A DNA stretch of 64,000 nt from Nemertoderma westbladi (taxonomy: Eukaryota; Xenacoelomorpha; Nemertodermatida; Nemertodermatidae): positions 28,077 to 92,076 of the forward strand of contig JAUCBJ010002449.1 in assembly GCA_032718475.1 (NCBI GenBank), in the 5' to 3' direction. Below, one piece after another: positions 36,726-47,552 of the stretch (positions are counted from its first letter, which is position 1; each line of letters opens with the position of its first letter). Under the pieces are notes generated by a model. That model did no database searches and was not told where the DNA came from. It was given only the letters and a program-made list of their open reading frames with translations. A program made the position numbers and the translations under genes.

Positions 36726-39700
36726 GTGAACTTACATTCCTTTAGGAAACAGAGTGGAAGGGTTTACTGTGGAAGAAAGATCACCCATGGTGGTGAACAG
36801 GCATTCCTTTAAGAAACATAGTGGAAGGGTTTACTGTGGAAGATCACCCATGGTGGTGAACAGGCATTCCTTTAGGGAACAGAGTGGAAGGGTTTACTGT
36901 GGAAGATCACACATGGTGGTGAACAGGCATTCATTTAGGAAACAGAGTGGAAGGGTTTACTGTGGAAGAAAGATCACCCATGGTGGTGAACAGGCATTCC
37001 TTTAGGAAACAGAGTGGAAGGGTTTACTGTGGAAGATCACCGATGGTGGTGAACAGGCATTCCTTTAGGAAACAGAGTGGAAGGGTTTACTGTGGAAGAT
37101 CACCGATGGTGGTGAACTTACATTCCTTTAGGAAACAGAGTGGAAAGGTTTACTGTGGAAGAAAGATCACCCATGGTGGTGAACAGACATTCCTTAGGAA
37201 CAGAGTGGAAGGGTTTACTGTGGAAGATCACCGATGGTGGTGAACAGGCATTCCTTTAGGAAACAGAGTGGCGGGGTTTACTGTGGAAGATCACCGATGG
37301 TGGTGAACAGGCATTCCTTTAGGAAACAGAGTGGCGGGGTTTACTGTGGAAGATCACCGATGGTGGTGAACAGGCATTCCTTTAGGAAACAGAGTGGCGG
37401 GGTTTACTGTGGAAGATCACCGATGGTGGTGAACAGGCATTCCTTTACGAAACAGAGTGGAAGGGTTTACTGTGGAAGATCACCCGTGGTGGTGAACAGG
37501 CATTCCTTTAAGAAACAGAGTGGAAGGGTTTACTGTGGAAGATCACCGATGGTGGTGAACAGACATTCCTTTAGGAAACAGAGTGGAAAGGTTTACTGTG
37601 GAAGAAAGATCACCCATGGTGGTGAACAGACATTCCTTTAGGAAACAGAGTGGAAGGATTTACTGTTGAAGATCACCCATGGTGGTGAACAGACATTCCT
37701 TTAGGAAACAGAGTGGAAGGGTTTACTGCGGAAGAAAGATCACCCATGGTGATGGTGAACAGGCAGTCCTTTGGGAAACAGAGTGGAAGGGTTTGCTGTG
37801 GAAGATCACCCATGATTCTGAACAGGCATTCCTTTAGGAAACAGAGTGGAAGGATATACTGTGGAAGATCACCCATGGTTCTGAACAGGCATTCCTTTAG
37901 GAAACATAGTGGAAGGGTTTACTGTGGAAGATCACCCATGGTGGTGAACAGGCATTCCTTTAGGAAACAGAGTGGAAGGGTTTACTGTGGAAGATCACCG
38001 ATGGTGGTGAACTTACATTCCTTTAGGAAACAGAGTGGAAGGGTTTACTGCGGAAGAAAGATCACCCATGGTGGTGAACAGACATTCCTTTAGGAAACAG
38101 AGTGGAAGGGTTTACTGTGGAAGATCACCGATGGTGGTGAACTTACATTCCTTTAGGAAACAGAGTGGAAGGGTTTACTGCGGAAGAAAGATCACCCATG
38201 GTAGTGAACAGGCATTCCTTTAGGAAACAGAGTGGAAGGGTTTACTGTGGAAGATCACCGATGGTGGTGAACTTACATTCCTTTAGGAAACAGAGTGGAA
38301 GGGTTTACTGCGGAAGAAAGATCACCCATGGTGGTGAACAGGCATTCCTTTAGGAAACAGAGTGGAAGGGTTTACTGTGGAAGATCACCGATGGTGGTGA
38401 ACTTACATTCCTTTAGGAAACAGAGTGGAAGGGTTTACTGCGGAAGAAAGATCACCCATGGTGGTGAACAGGCATTCCTTTAGGAAACAGAGTGGAAGGG
38501 TTTACTGTGGAAGATCACCGATGGTGGTGAACTTACATTCCTTTAGGAAACAGAGTGGAAGGGTTTACTGCGGAAGAAAGATCACCCATGGTGGTGAACA
38601 GGCATTCCTTTAGGAAACAGAGTGGAAGGGTTTACTGTGGAAGATCACCGATGGTGGTGAACTTACATTCCTTTAGGAAACAGAGTGGAAGGGTTTACTG
38701 CGGAAGAAAGATCACCCATGGTGGTGAACAGACATTCCTTTAGGAAACAGAGTGGAAGGGTTTACTGTGGAAGATCACCGATGGTGGTGAACAGACATTC
38801 CTTTAGGAAACAGAGTGGAAGGGTTTACTGTGGAAGAAAGATCACCCATGGTGGTGAACAGGCATTCCTTTAGGAAACAGAGTGGAAGGGTTTACTGTGG
38901 AAGAAAGATCACCCATGGTGGTGAACAGGCATTCCTTTAGGAAACAGAGTGGAAAGGTTTACTGTGGAAGAAAGATCACCCATGGTGGTGAACAGGCATT
39001 CCTTTAGGAAACAGAGTGGAAGGGTTTACTGTGGAAGATCAAAGATAACCCGTGGTGGTGAACTTACATTCCTTTAGGAAACAGAGTGGAAGGGTTTACT
39101 GCGGAAGAAAGATCACCCATGGTGGTGAACAGGCATTCCTTTAGGAAACAGAGTGGAAGGGTTTACTGTTGAAGATCACCCATGGTGGTGAACAGGCATT
39201 CCTTTAGGAAACAGAGTGGAAGGGTTTACTGTGGAAGATCAAAGATAACCCGTGGTGGTGAACTTACATTCCTTTAGGAAACAGAGTGGAAGGGTTTACT
39301 GCGGAAGAAATATCACCCATGGTGGTGAACAGGCATTCCTTTAGGAAACAGAGTGGAAGGGTTTACTGTGGAAGATCACCGATGGTGGTGAACTTACATT
39401 CCTTTAGGAAACAGAGTGGAAGGGTTTACTGCGGAAGAAAGATCACCCATGGTGGTGAACAGGCATTCCTTTAGGAAACAGAGTGGAAGGGTTTACTGTT
39501 GAAGATCACCCATGGTGGTGAACAGGCATTCCTTTAGGAAACAGAGTGGAAGGGTTTACTGTGGAAAATCACCCATGGTGGTGAACAGACATTCCTTTAG
39601 GAAACAGAGTGGAAGGGTTTACTGTTGAAGATCACCCATGGTGGTGAACAGATATTCCTTTAGGAAACAGAGTGGTAAGGTTTACTGTGGAAGAAAGATC

Positions 39701-42286
39701 ACCCATGGTGGTGAACAGGCATTCCTTTAGGAAACAGAGTGGAAGGGTTTACTGTGGAAGATCACCCATGGTGATGAACAGACATTCCTTTAGGAAACAG
39801 AGTGGAAGAGTTTACTGTGGAAGATCACCCATGGTGGTGAACAGACATTCCTTTAGGAAACAGAGTGGAAAGGTTTACTGTGGAAGATCACCGATGGTGG
39901 TGAACAGACATTCCTTTAGGAAACAGAGTGGAAGGGTTTACTGTGGAAGATCACCCATGGTGGTGAACAGACATTCCTTTAGGAAACAGAGTGGAAGGGT
40001 TTACTGTGGAAGATCAACCATGGTGGTGAACAGACATTCCTTTAGGAAACAGAGTGGAAGGGTTTACTGTGGAAGATCAACCATGGTGGTGAACAGGCAT
40101 TCCTTTAGGAAATAGAGTGGAAAGGTTTACTGTGGAAGATCACCCATGGTGGTGAACAGACATTCCTTTAGGAAACAGAGTGGAAGGGTTTACTGTTGAA
40201 GATCACCCATGGTGGTGAACAGACATTCCTTTAGGAAACAGAGTGGAAGGGTTTACTGTTGAAGATCACCCATGGTGGTGAACAGACATTCCTTTAGGAA
40301 ACAGAGTGGAAGGGTTTGCTGTTGAAGATCACCCATGGTGGTGAACAGACATTCCTTTAGGAAACAGAGTGGAAGGGTTTACTGTGGAAGATCACCCATG
40401 GTGATGAACAGACATTCCTTTAGGAAACAGAGTGGAAGGGTTTACTGTGGAAGATCACCGATGGTGGTGAACAGACATTCCTTTAGGAAACAGAGTGGAA
40501 GGGTTTACTGTGGAAGATCACCCATGGTGGTGAACAGACATTCCTTTAGGAAACAGAGTGGAAGGGTTTACTGTTGAAGATCACCCATGGTGGTGAACAG
40601 ACATTCCTTTAGGAAACAGAGTGGAAGGGTTTACTGTGGAAAATCACCCATGGTGGTGAACAGACATTCCTTTAGGAAACAGAGTGGAAGGGTTTACTGT
40701 GGAAGATCACCGATGGTGGTGAACAGACATTCCTTTAGGAAACAGAGTTGAAGGGTTTACTGTGGAAGAAAGATCACCCATGGTGGTGAACAGACATTCC
40801 TTTAGGAAACAGAGTGGAAGGGTTTACTGTTGAAGATCACCCATGGTGGTGAACAGACATTCCTTTAGGAAACAGAGTGGAAGGGTTTGCTGTTGAAGAT
40901 CACCCATGGTGGTGAACAGACATTCCTTTAGGAAACAGAGTGGAAGGGTTTACTGTTGAAGATCACCCATGGTGGTGAACAGACATTCCTTTAGGAAACA
41001 GAGTGGAAGGGTTTGCTGTTGAAGATCACCCATGGTGGGGAACAGACATTCCTTTAGGAAACAGAGTGGAAGGGTTTACTGTTGAAGATCACCCATGGTG
41101 GTGAACAGACATTCCTTTAGGAAACAGAGTGGAAGGGTTTACTGTGGAAGATCACCCATGGTGGTGAACAGGCATTCCTTTAGGAAACAGAGTGGAAGGG
41201 TTTACTGTGGAAGATCACACATGGTGGTGAAAAGGCACTCCTTTAGGAAACAGAGTGGAAGGGTTTACTGTGGAAGATCACCCATGGTGGTGAACAGACA
41301 TTCCTTTAGGAAACAGAGTGGAAGGGTTTACTGTGGAAGATCACCCATGGTGATGAACAGACATTCCTTTAGGAAACAGAGTGGAAGGGTTTACTGTGCA
41401 AGATCACCGATGGTGGTGAACAGACATTCCTTTAGGAAACAGAGTTGAAGGGTTTACTGTGGAAGAAAGATCACCCATGGTGGTGAACAGACATTCCTTT
41501 AGGAAACAGAGTGGAAGGGTTTACTGTGGAAGATCACCGATGGTGGTGAACAGACATTCCTTTAGGAAACAGAGTGGAAGGGTTTGCTGTTGAAGATCAC
41601 CCATGGTGGTGAACAGACATTCCTTTAGGAAACAGAGTGGAAGGGTTTACTGTGGAAGATCACCGATGGTGGTGAACAGACATTCCTTTAGGAAACAGAG
41701 TGGAAGGGTTTGCTGTTGAAGATCACCCATGGTGGTGAACAGACATTCCTTTAGGAAACAGAGTGGAAGGGTTTACTGTGGAAGATCACCGATGGTGGTG
41801 AACAGACATTCCTTTAGGAAACAGAGTGGAAGGGTTTGCTGTTGAAGATCACCCATGGTGGTGAACAGACATTCCTTTAGGAAACAGAGTGGAAGGGTTT
41901 ACTGTGGAAGATCACCCATGGTGATGAACAGACATTCCTTTAGGAAACAGAGTGGAAGGGTTTACTGCGGAAGATCACCGATGGTGGTGAACAGACATTC
42001 CTTTAGGAAACAGAGTGGAAGGGTTTACTGTGGAAGATCACCCATGGTGGTGAACAGACATTCCTTTAGGAAACAGAGTGGAAGGGTTTACTGTGGAAGA
42101 TCACCCATGGTGATGAACAGACATTCCTTTAGGAAACAGAGTGGAAGGGTTTACTGTGTAAGATCACCCATGGTGGTGAACAGGCATTCCTTTAGGAAAC
42201 AGAGTGGAAGGGTTTACTGTGGAAGATCACCCATGGTGGTGAACAGACATTCCTTTAGGAAACAGAGTGGAAGGGTTTACTGTGGA
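36726..42286. repeat. 63-bp minisatellite, right part (about 88 units)
   Basis: Same unit as 20985-23448. Between about 38035 and 38873 a 130-bp dimer (63-bp plus 67-bp unit) repeats six times almost perfectly. Many units near 40100-41900 carry the variant gttgaagatc, which brings a TGA into the long reading frame. It ends about 95 bp from the donor of host exon 7. Confidence 0.97.
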
Positions 42287-42380
42287 GTTAGTTTCTAGTT
42301 AATGGTTATAAATCTCTCTGATAGTATATAACGTACATAACAGTTAGTATATAATAACTAACGGTTAGTATATTACGTAC

Positions 42381-42626
42381 CTAACAGTTTGCTCTCAACC
42401 GCCTCTTTTAGGTGCTGATGGAAGAAGCTGAGCAGACCACCCGGTCGTTCTACCAACGTTCCCATGGCAGCCGATAGGAAGGTAGCGAGATGGAAGGAGG
42501 TGACCTCGTGGTCACCCTGGTAACCAATGATGTCCAGACAACCGAGCAGCTCAGTGCGAGATAAACCGTGGCGGGAGCAGGCGATAAGTCTGAGTACATC
42601 GGCCACCCAGCCATCGGCAACGCCAT
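42381..42626 (-). CDS. Host gene exon 7: winged-helix-like segment
   Basis: Two nucleotides, 81 codons and one nucleotide. It encodes GWVADVLRLIACSRHGLSRT, ELLGCL and RPGGLLSFFHQHLKEAVE. The 'L--IA-SR-GLSE-EL' and 'G-L-FFHQHLREAV' blocks are hallmarks of the winged-helix region in nephrocystin-3-like and TTC41-like proteins. The acceptor ctctctccactag and the first six exon bases atggcg form one unit of the 44-bp array immediately upstream in the intron. The donor is TTAG|GTACGT. Confidence 0.92.
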
Positions 42627-43230
42627 CTAGTGGAGAGAGAGAGAGAACAGTCAAACCGTGGTGGGGCGCCATCTCGTGGAGAGAGAGAGAACAGTTAAAC
42701 TGTGGAGGGGCGCCATCTAGTGGAGAGAGAGAGAACAGTCAAACTGTGGTGGGGCGCCATCTAGTGGAGAGAGAGAACAGTCAAACTGTGGTGGGGCGCC
42801 ATCTAGTGGAGAGAGAGAACAGCTAAACTGTGGTGGGGCGCCATCTAGTGGAGAGAGAGAGAACAGTTAAACTGTGGTGGGGCGCCATCTAGTGGAGAGA
42901 GAGAGAACAGTTAAACTGTGGTGGGTCGCCATCTAGTGGAGAGAGAGAGAAAACAGTTAAACTGTGGTGGGGCGCCATCTAGTGGATAGAGAGAGAACAG
43001 TTAAACTGTGGTGGGGCGCCATCTAGTGGAGAGAGAGAGAACAGTTAAACTGTGGAGGGGCGCCATCTAGTGGAGAGAGAGAGAGCAGTTAAACTGTGGT
43101 GGGGCGCCATCTAGTGGAGAGAGAGAAAACAGTTAAACTGTGGTGGGGCGCCATCTAGTGGAGAGAGAGAGCAGTTAAACTGTGGTGGGGCGCCATCTAG
43201 TGGAGAGAGAGAGAACAGTCAAACTGTGGT
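42627..43230. repeat. 44-bp minisatellite made of copies of the host exon 7 splice acceptor
   Basis: About 14 units of 42-46 bp. On the minus strand each unit contains a branch-point-like gtttaact, a pyrimidine tract tgttctctctctctc, then ccactag and atggcg, identical to the last intron bases and first six coding bases of exon 7 (42626 downwards). The exon acceptor is the terminal unit of the array. Confidence 0.93.
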
Positions 43231-43461
43231 GGGGCGCCACCGCGGTGAGGTGGGGCGCCACCGCGGTGTGGTGGGGTGCCACCGCGGTGAGGTGGGGCGC
43301 CACCGCGGTGTGGTGGGGCGCCACCGCGGTGAGGTGGGGCGCCACCGCGGTGTGGTGGGGCGCCACCGCGGTGTGGTGGGGCGCCACCGCGGTGAGGTGG
43401 GGCGCCACCGCGGTGTGGTGGGGCGCCACCGCGGTGAGGTGGGGCGCCACCGCGGTGAGGT
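43231..43461. repeat. 21-bp GC-rich minisatellite, 11 copies
   Basis: The unit is ggggcgccaccgcggtgagg plus t; gtgagg and gtgtgg variants are mixed. Each unit has two 6-bp palindromes, ggcgcc and ccgcgg. It directly continues the 44-bp array, sharing its ggtggggcgcca core, and lies about 240 bp before the reverse-transcriptase ORF. Confidence 0.95.
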
Positions 43462-43697
43462 GGGGGATATCCCCTGTGATACTAACAGATGTGGTCTTAT
43501 GAATTTTAAGGTACGGTACATGTAAGATAAGCGCAGACAGACGCCGCCATGTCGCAAACAGTTTAATTATAGTAATAATGTTTTTGTTTATTTGTTGATA
43601 TTTGTTGATATTTTGTTGATGAGTTCAGTTTCGTGACCGCGAGTCTCTCTCCTTGGATGGTTTGTATGGATCAATCGGTTTGTCTATTCGGTCAGTT

Positions 43698-46600
43698 ATG
43701 TCTCAGGGCTCAGGGCAGTCGTCGTCCCAACGGTGCTGTCAGTGTGGGATCCGCGCTTGTACCACTTCTAGTCGTTGTCGTTGTGTCCGTGCCGGGCAAC
43801 CCTGCACCAGCTGCTCGCCTTTGTCTGTTGGCAATTGCCTGAACCCGCACCTCATATCGGGGGCCTCCATTAGTCCCCTAGTGGATGACACTCTGCTGCA
43901 TGAATCCACTGGCGACAACTCGGATGGGGATAGCTCGGATACCGATTCGTTTTCGAGTGCGATAACGCAGATAACTCAGATTCCCCGAGTCGTCGACACC
44001 GTTTTTCCCCCGTTATCTTTGCCTGGGAGTGCGAGTTCTCCTCCTTTCCCTACCACTGTGGAGCTTTTGGAGTCGGCCTTCGGTGGCCAGTGGTTAAACT
44101 CTCCTGGCTCTTCCACCGATCCGTATTGGGAGGCCAATTATTCGCGCCTCACCTGCCTTACTTGTTGCCAGTATATTGTGCCGGGTGGCAATGTGGGACG
44201 CAAAATCGCCGACTTAGTCGCTCGCGAGCTGGTATTTCTGACGGACGGTATCCACCCCTCGGAACGATCACTCTGTTGCGTGGCTACCATATTCCAGCGA
44301 GACCCAGACGTGACAAAAAGTGCGGATATTCGGCGTACTATGCTGCGCCGGATTGGCATGTGGGAGCGAGAGGAGTATAAGCAGCTGGTGGTGGAGGCGG
44401 AGCGCTGCAGCTCCAAGTTCGCTAAGTCCCGGGGATCGGCAAAAGTAAACCCGGGTCGGTTGTATAATCGGAAAATACTGGTGGGACAGAATCGGGCGGC
44501 AGTTCGTCTCATTACCGAGAGGGACAGTGGTGGAATTTTAGACCCCAATTCCCAGGCAGAGGGGCGAGCACCTGGGATTACCGTACGTGAGGTTCTGGCA
44601 GAAAAACATCCCCCTCAGATGCAGGTTTCGCCGGACGCGTTTGAACCCTGTGACGACCTACCAGCCTTCGAGGATGTCGACATTACTGGTCAGCACGTCC
44701 TCAAGGTTACTCGAGTGCTACGTGGTGGAGCTGGTCCGATCGGCGGAGACGCCGAATTATGGAGTGCGTTGCTTACCCGCTACGAGGCGCACAGCTCCCG
44801 CCTCAGGGAGGCCGTCGCCGGGTTGGCTCGACGCCTCGCCAACTCGGTGGTACCTTGGGGCGAGATCCGCGCGCTGCGTGCCTGTCGCCTCGTCGCAATT
44901 GATAAGGAACCCGGTGTCCGCCCCATCGGCATTGGGGAGGTCCTGTACCGGTTGCTGACTAACTGCCTCACAGCCGCCACCAAGATGGATTTCATCATGG
45001 AATGCGGGGCGGATCAACTCTGTGCGGGTGTTAAGGCGGGTGTCGAGGGCGCCGTCCATGCGATGGCTTCATTGTATGAGGACGACTCCACCGAGGGGAT
45101 GCTCCTCGTAGACGCCTCTAATGCCTTTAACAGTTTGAGTCGCCCCGTGGCCCTGTGGAATGCGCGGGTCTACTGGCACCGGTGTTCCCGTTACCTCTTT
45201 AATGCATACAACGGCCATGCCACTCTCTTCTTACAAGGGTCTGATGTACCGCTCTGGAGCAGGGAAGGGTACACCCAGGGCGACCCGGCCGCCATGCTTG
45301 GGTATGGCTGTGGGACCCTTCCCATGATACGGAGGCTACGGGACATCCGGATACCTGAGTGTCCTGGCAACCCGCCGTCGTCCCTACCTGGCGTCCCTTC
45401 GTCGACCCTGCCTGGTAACCTGCCGTCGACCCTGCACGGCGACTCGCCATCGACCGTACCCTGCAACCCGCAGTCGACCCTACCCGGCAACCCGCCTTCG
45501 ACCCTACCCGACAACCCGCCGTCGACCCTACCCGGCAACCCGCCGTTGACCCTATCCGGCAACCCGCCGTCGACCCAATCCGGTAACCCGCCGTTGATCC
45601 TACCTGGCAACCCGCCGTCGACCCTACCCGGCTTCCCGCCGTCGACCCTACCCGGCAACCCGCTGTTGACCCTACCCGGCAACCCGCCATCGTCCCTGCT
45701 TGGCGACCCGCCGTCTACCTTACCCGATAACCCGCCGTCGACCCTACCCGGCAACCCGCCGTCGACCCCACCCGGCAATCTGCCGTCGACCCTGCCTGGG
45801 GACCCGCTGTCAACCCTACCCGGCAACCCGCCATCGTTCCTGCTTGGCGACCCGCCGTCTACCTTACCCGATAACCCGTCACTGACCCTACCTGGCAACC
45901 CGCCGTCGACCCTACCCGGAAATCAGCCGTCGAACCTGCCTGGCGACCCGCCGTCAACCCTACCCGGCAACCCGCCATCGACCCCGCCTGGCAACCCAAC
46001 ACCGCACCACCAAAGACAGTGCTGGTATGCCGATGATGCCTCATCTGCTGGTTCCCTCGCTGGTGTGCTCCGTTGGTGGGAGGAGTTGCTCCTCAGTGGA
46101 CCCCGAATTGGGTACAACCCGGAGCCCACCAAGTCCTACTTGGTGGTGAAACCGGCGTATGTTGAGCAGGCACACGAGATGTTTGGGAGGTCGGGCGTTC
46201 GGATCGTCTCCGGTCACAGGTTTCTGGGCGGTTATGTTGGTGATTCCCAGGGGCTGCGGGGTTTCATCGCGGAGAAAGTTGCGGGGTGGGTCTACAGCAT
46301 CGGTAGATTGGCGGAGGTGGCCGAGGATTATCCCCAGACCGCTCATACGGGAATGTCCCGCTGCTTACAAGCGGAGTGGGACTTCCTGCTCCGGGTGGTT
46401 GAAATCGACGATGAGGATTTGGCTCCGATCCGGGAGGCGCTGCAGCACAGTTACATCCCGGCATTGTTCGGGATACCCCTCGGTGCTGTTGACGAAGACT
46501 TGGTTCTTTTGCCAGTCCGACACGGTGGGATCGGGATTCGGGACCCGTTAATGCGACGGTGCCACGCTAGAGAGGCGTCGCTGGCCGGCACAGCTGGGGT

Positions 46601-47552
46601 GGTTGATGCGCTGCTGTCGGACCGCCCCCTCCAGGTCGCAGACCACGCCGCGTGTCTCGCGTCGGCCCTCGCTGAAAGCCGCATTACCCAAGACGCGGCT
46701 TACAAGGCGAGACTGGAGTCCGCCCTCCTCGCTGTTCCTGCCGAACGGCGCCGCACGGTGGAGCGCACGGTCTCCCACAAGACGGGAGGGTGGCTGACCG
46801 CTCAGCCTTCGGCGGTGGACCACACCGACCTGGATCCCGAAGTGTTCCGGGACAACCTTGCCTTGCGGTATGGGTTGACGCCGCCCGGCCTCCCGGCTAA
46901 GTGCGAGGGGTGTGGGGAGTCTTTTTCGACGTCCCACGCCCTTAATTGCAAGTCGGGGGGCTTGATTATCAAGCGGCACAACGAGGTGCGGGAGGTCTTC
47001 GGGGACTTAATCGCGTCCGCGTTCGGGGGCTCGTGCGTCCAGCGTGAGGTTACGCTGGCGTCCGGCTACCTGGACAGACAGGGCCGCGAGGTGGGTGGAG
47101 TAAGGGCGGACCTTCTGGCGAGGGGAGTCTGGGCCGAACAGAGGGTGGCGTCATTTGACATTGCGGTTGTAAACGCTGACGCCCCCTCTTATGTTAACCG
47201 GTCCCTAGACTCCGTTCTCCAGCAGAGGGTCCGCGCCAAGAAGGTACACTATGCCGCAGTGTGCGAGGACCGTCGGATCTCCTTCACCCCCCTAGTCGGA
47301 ACCACCGACGGGGTGTGGTGCAAGGAGGCCGATATCCTAATCCGCCACCTCGCGGAGACCCTGGTGGCCCGGCAGCGTGGGATGCGCGAGCGAGGCCTAG
47401 CCTGTGTGCTGGGCGGAGTGCGGAGGCGCCTATTGTTTGCGCTGCTGCGCTCAAACTCCCTGTGCCTGCGTGGCGGTAGGCGGCCATGGAGGGCGCTCGG
47501 GTTTGGGGACGGTGCCGGTCTGCGGGGGTTTGACCTCCAAGACCGGTACTGA
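43698..47552 (+). CDS. Reverse transcriptase with R2-type endonuclease (non-LTR retrotransposon ORF)
   Basis: 1,284 codons from ATG 43698. An N-terminal Cys-rich cluster (CCQC...CRCVRAGQPCTSC, residues 13-40) is probably zinc- or DNA-binding. RT motif A VDASNAF has D472; motif B GYTQGDP is at 524-530; motif C YADD at 777-780. Between B and C lies a proline-rich tandem repeat (residues about 555-766) absent from normal RTs. After the thumb region come CX2CX7HX3C at 1069-1084, RHNE at 1093-1096, and D1138 and D1154 (VRADLL, FDIAVV), the layout of the restriction-like endonuclease of R2-type elements. The ORF is intact. It would make target-primed copies if expressed. Exact clade is not decided; similar ORFs are common in invertebrate genomes. 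It sits antisense to the host gene. Confidence 0.85.
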   Translation: MSQGSGQSSSQRCCQCGIRACTTSSRCRCVRAGQPCTSCSPLSVGNCLNPHLISGASISPLVDDTLLHESTGDNSDGDSSDTDSFSSAITQITQIPRVVDTVFPPLSLPGSASSPPFPTTVELLESAFGGQWLNSPGSSTDPYWEANYSRLTCLTCCQYIVPGGNVGRKIADLVARELVFLTDGIHPSERSLCCVATIFQRDPDVTKSADIRRTMLRRIGMWEREEYKQLVVEAERCSSKFAKSRGSAKVNPGRLYNRKILVGQNRAAVRLITERDSGGILDPNSQAEGRAPGITVREVLAEKHPPQMQVSPDAFEPCDDLPAFEDVDITGQHVLKVTRVLRGGAGPIGGDAELWSALLTRYEAHSSRLREAVAGLARRLANSVVPWGEIRALRACRLVAIDKEPGVRPIGIGEVLYRLLTNCLTAATKMDFIMECGADQLCAGVKAGVEGAVHAMASLYEDDSTEGMLLVDASNAFNSLSRPVALWNARVYWHRCSRYLFNAYNGHATLFLQGSDVPLWSREGYTQGDPAAMLGYGCGTLPMIRRLRDIRIPECPGNPPSSLPGVPSSTLPGNLPSTLHGDSPSTVPCNPQSTLPGNPPSTLPDNPPSTLPGNPPLTLSGNPPSTQSGNPPLILPGNPPSTLPGFPPSTLPGNPLLTLPGNPPSSLLGDPPSTLPDNPPSTLPGNPPSTPPGNLPSTLPGDPLSTLPGNPPSFLLGDPPSTLPDNPSLTLPGNPPSTLPGNQPSNLPGDPPSTLPGNPPSTPPGNPTPHHQRQCWYADDASSAGSLAGVLRWWEELLLSGPRIGYNPEPTKSYLVVKPAYVEQAHEMFGRSGVRIVSGHRFLGGYVGDSQGLRGFIAEKVAGWVYSIGRLAEVAEDYPQTAHTGMSRCLQAEWDFLLRVVEIDDEDLAPIREALQHSYIPALFGIPLGAVDEDLVLLPVRHGGIGIRDPLMRRCHAREASLAGTAGVVDALLSDRPLQVADHAACLASALAESRITQDAAYKARLESALLAVPAERRRTVERTVSHKTGGWLTAQPSAVDHTDLDPEVFRDNLALRYGLTPPGLPAKCEGCGESFSTSHALNCKSGGLIIKRHNEVREVFGDLIASAFGGSCVQREVTLASGYLDRQGREVGGVRADLLARGVWAEQRVASFDIAVVNADAPSYVNRSLDSVLQQRVRAKKVHYAAVCEDRRISFTPLVGTTDGVWCKEADILIRHLAETLVARQRGMRERGLACVLGGVRRRLLFALLRSNSLCLRGGRRPWRALGFGDGAGLRGFDLQDRY
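45360..45995 (+). repeat. In-frame 24-bp repeat inside the reverse transcriptase
   Basis: About 26 copies of an 8-codon unit (PGNPPSTL with variants) in the reading frame, without a stop, between RT motifs B and C. Units differ by codon-level substitutions, some conservative and some not. The repeat's strong purine/pyrimidine pattern also gives open frames on the minus strand. Confidence 0.95.

Noticed and set aside
21025-42298. Many ORFs with a 21-residue Cys/His/Arg-containing repeat, superficially like zinc fingers
   Set aside because: The unit is the 63-bp intronic minisatellite. Spacing does not fit C2H2 fingers, units carry stops and 4-bp indels, and the array lies between two host exons with matching phases.
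45191-46044. Minus-strand ORFs with Gly-Arg-Val-Asp repeats inside the reverse transcriptase
   Set aside because: Mirror translations of the 24-bp in-frame repeat; the plus-strand frame is the one continuous with RT motifs.
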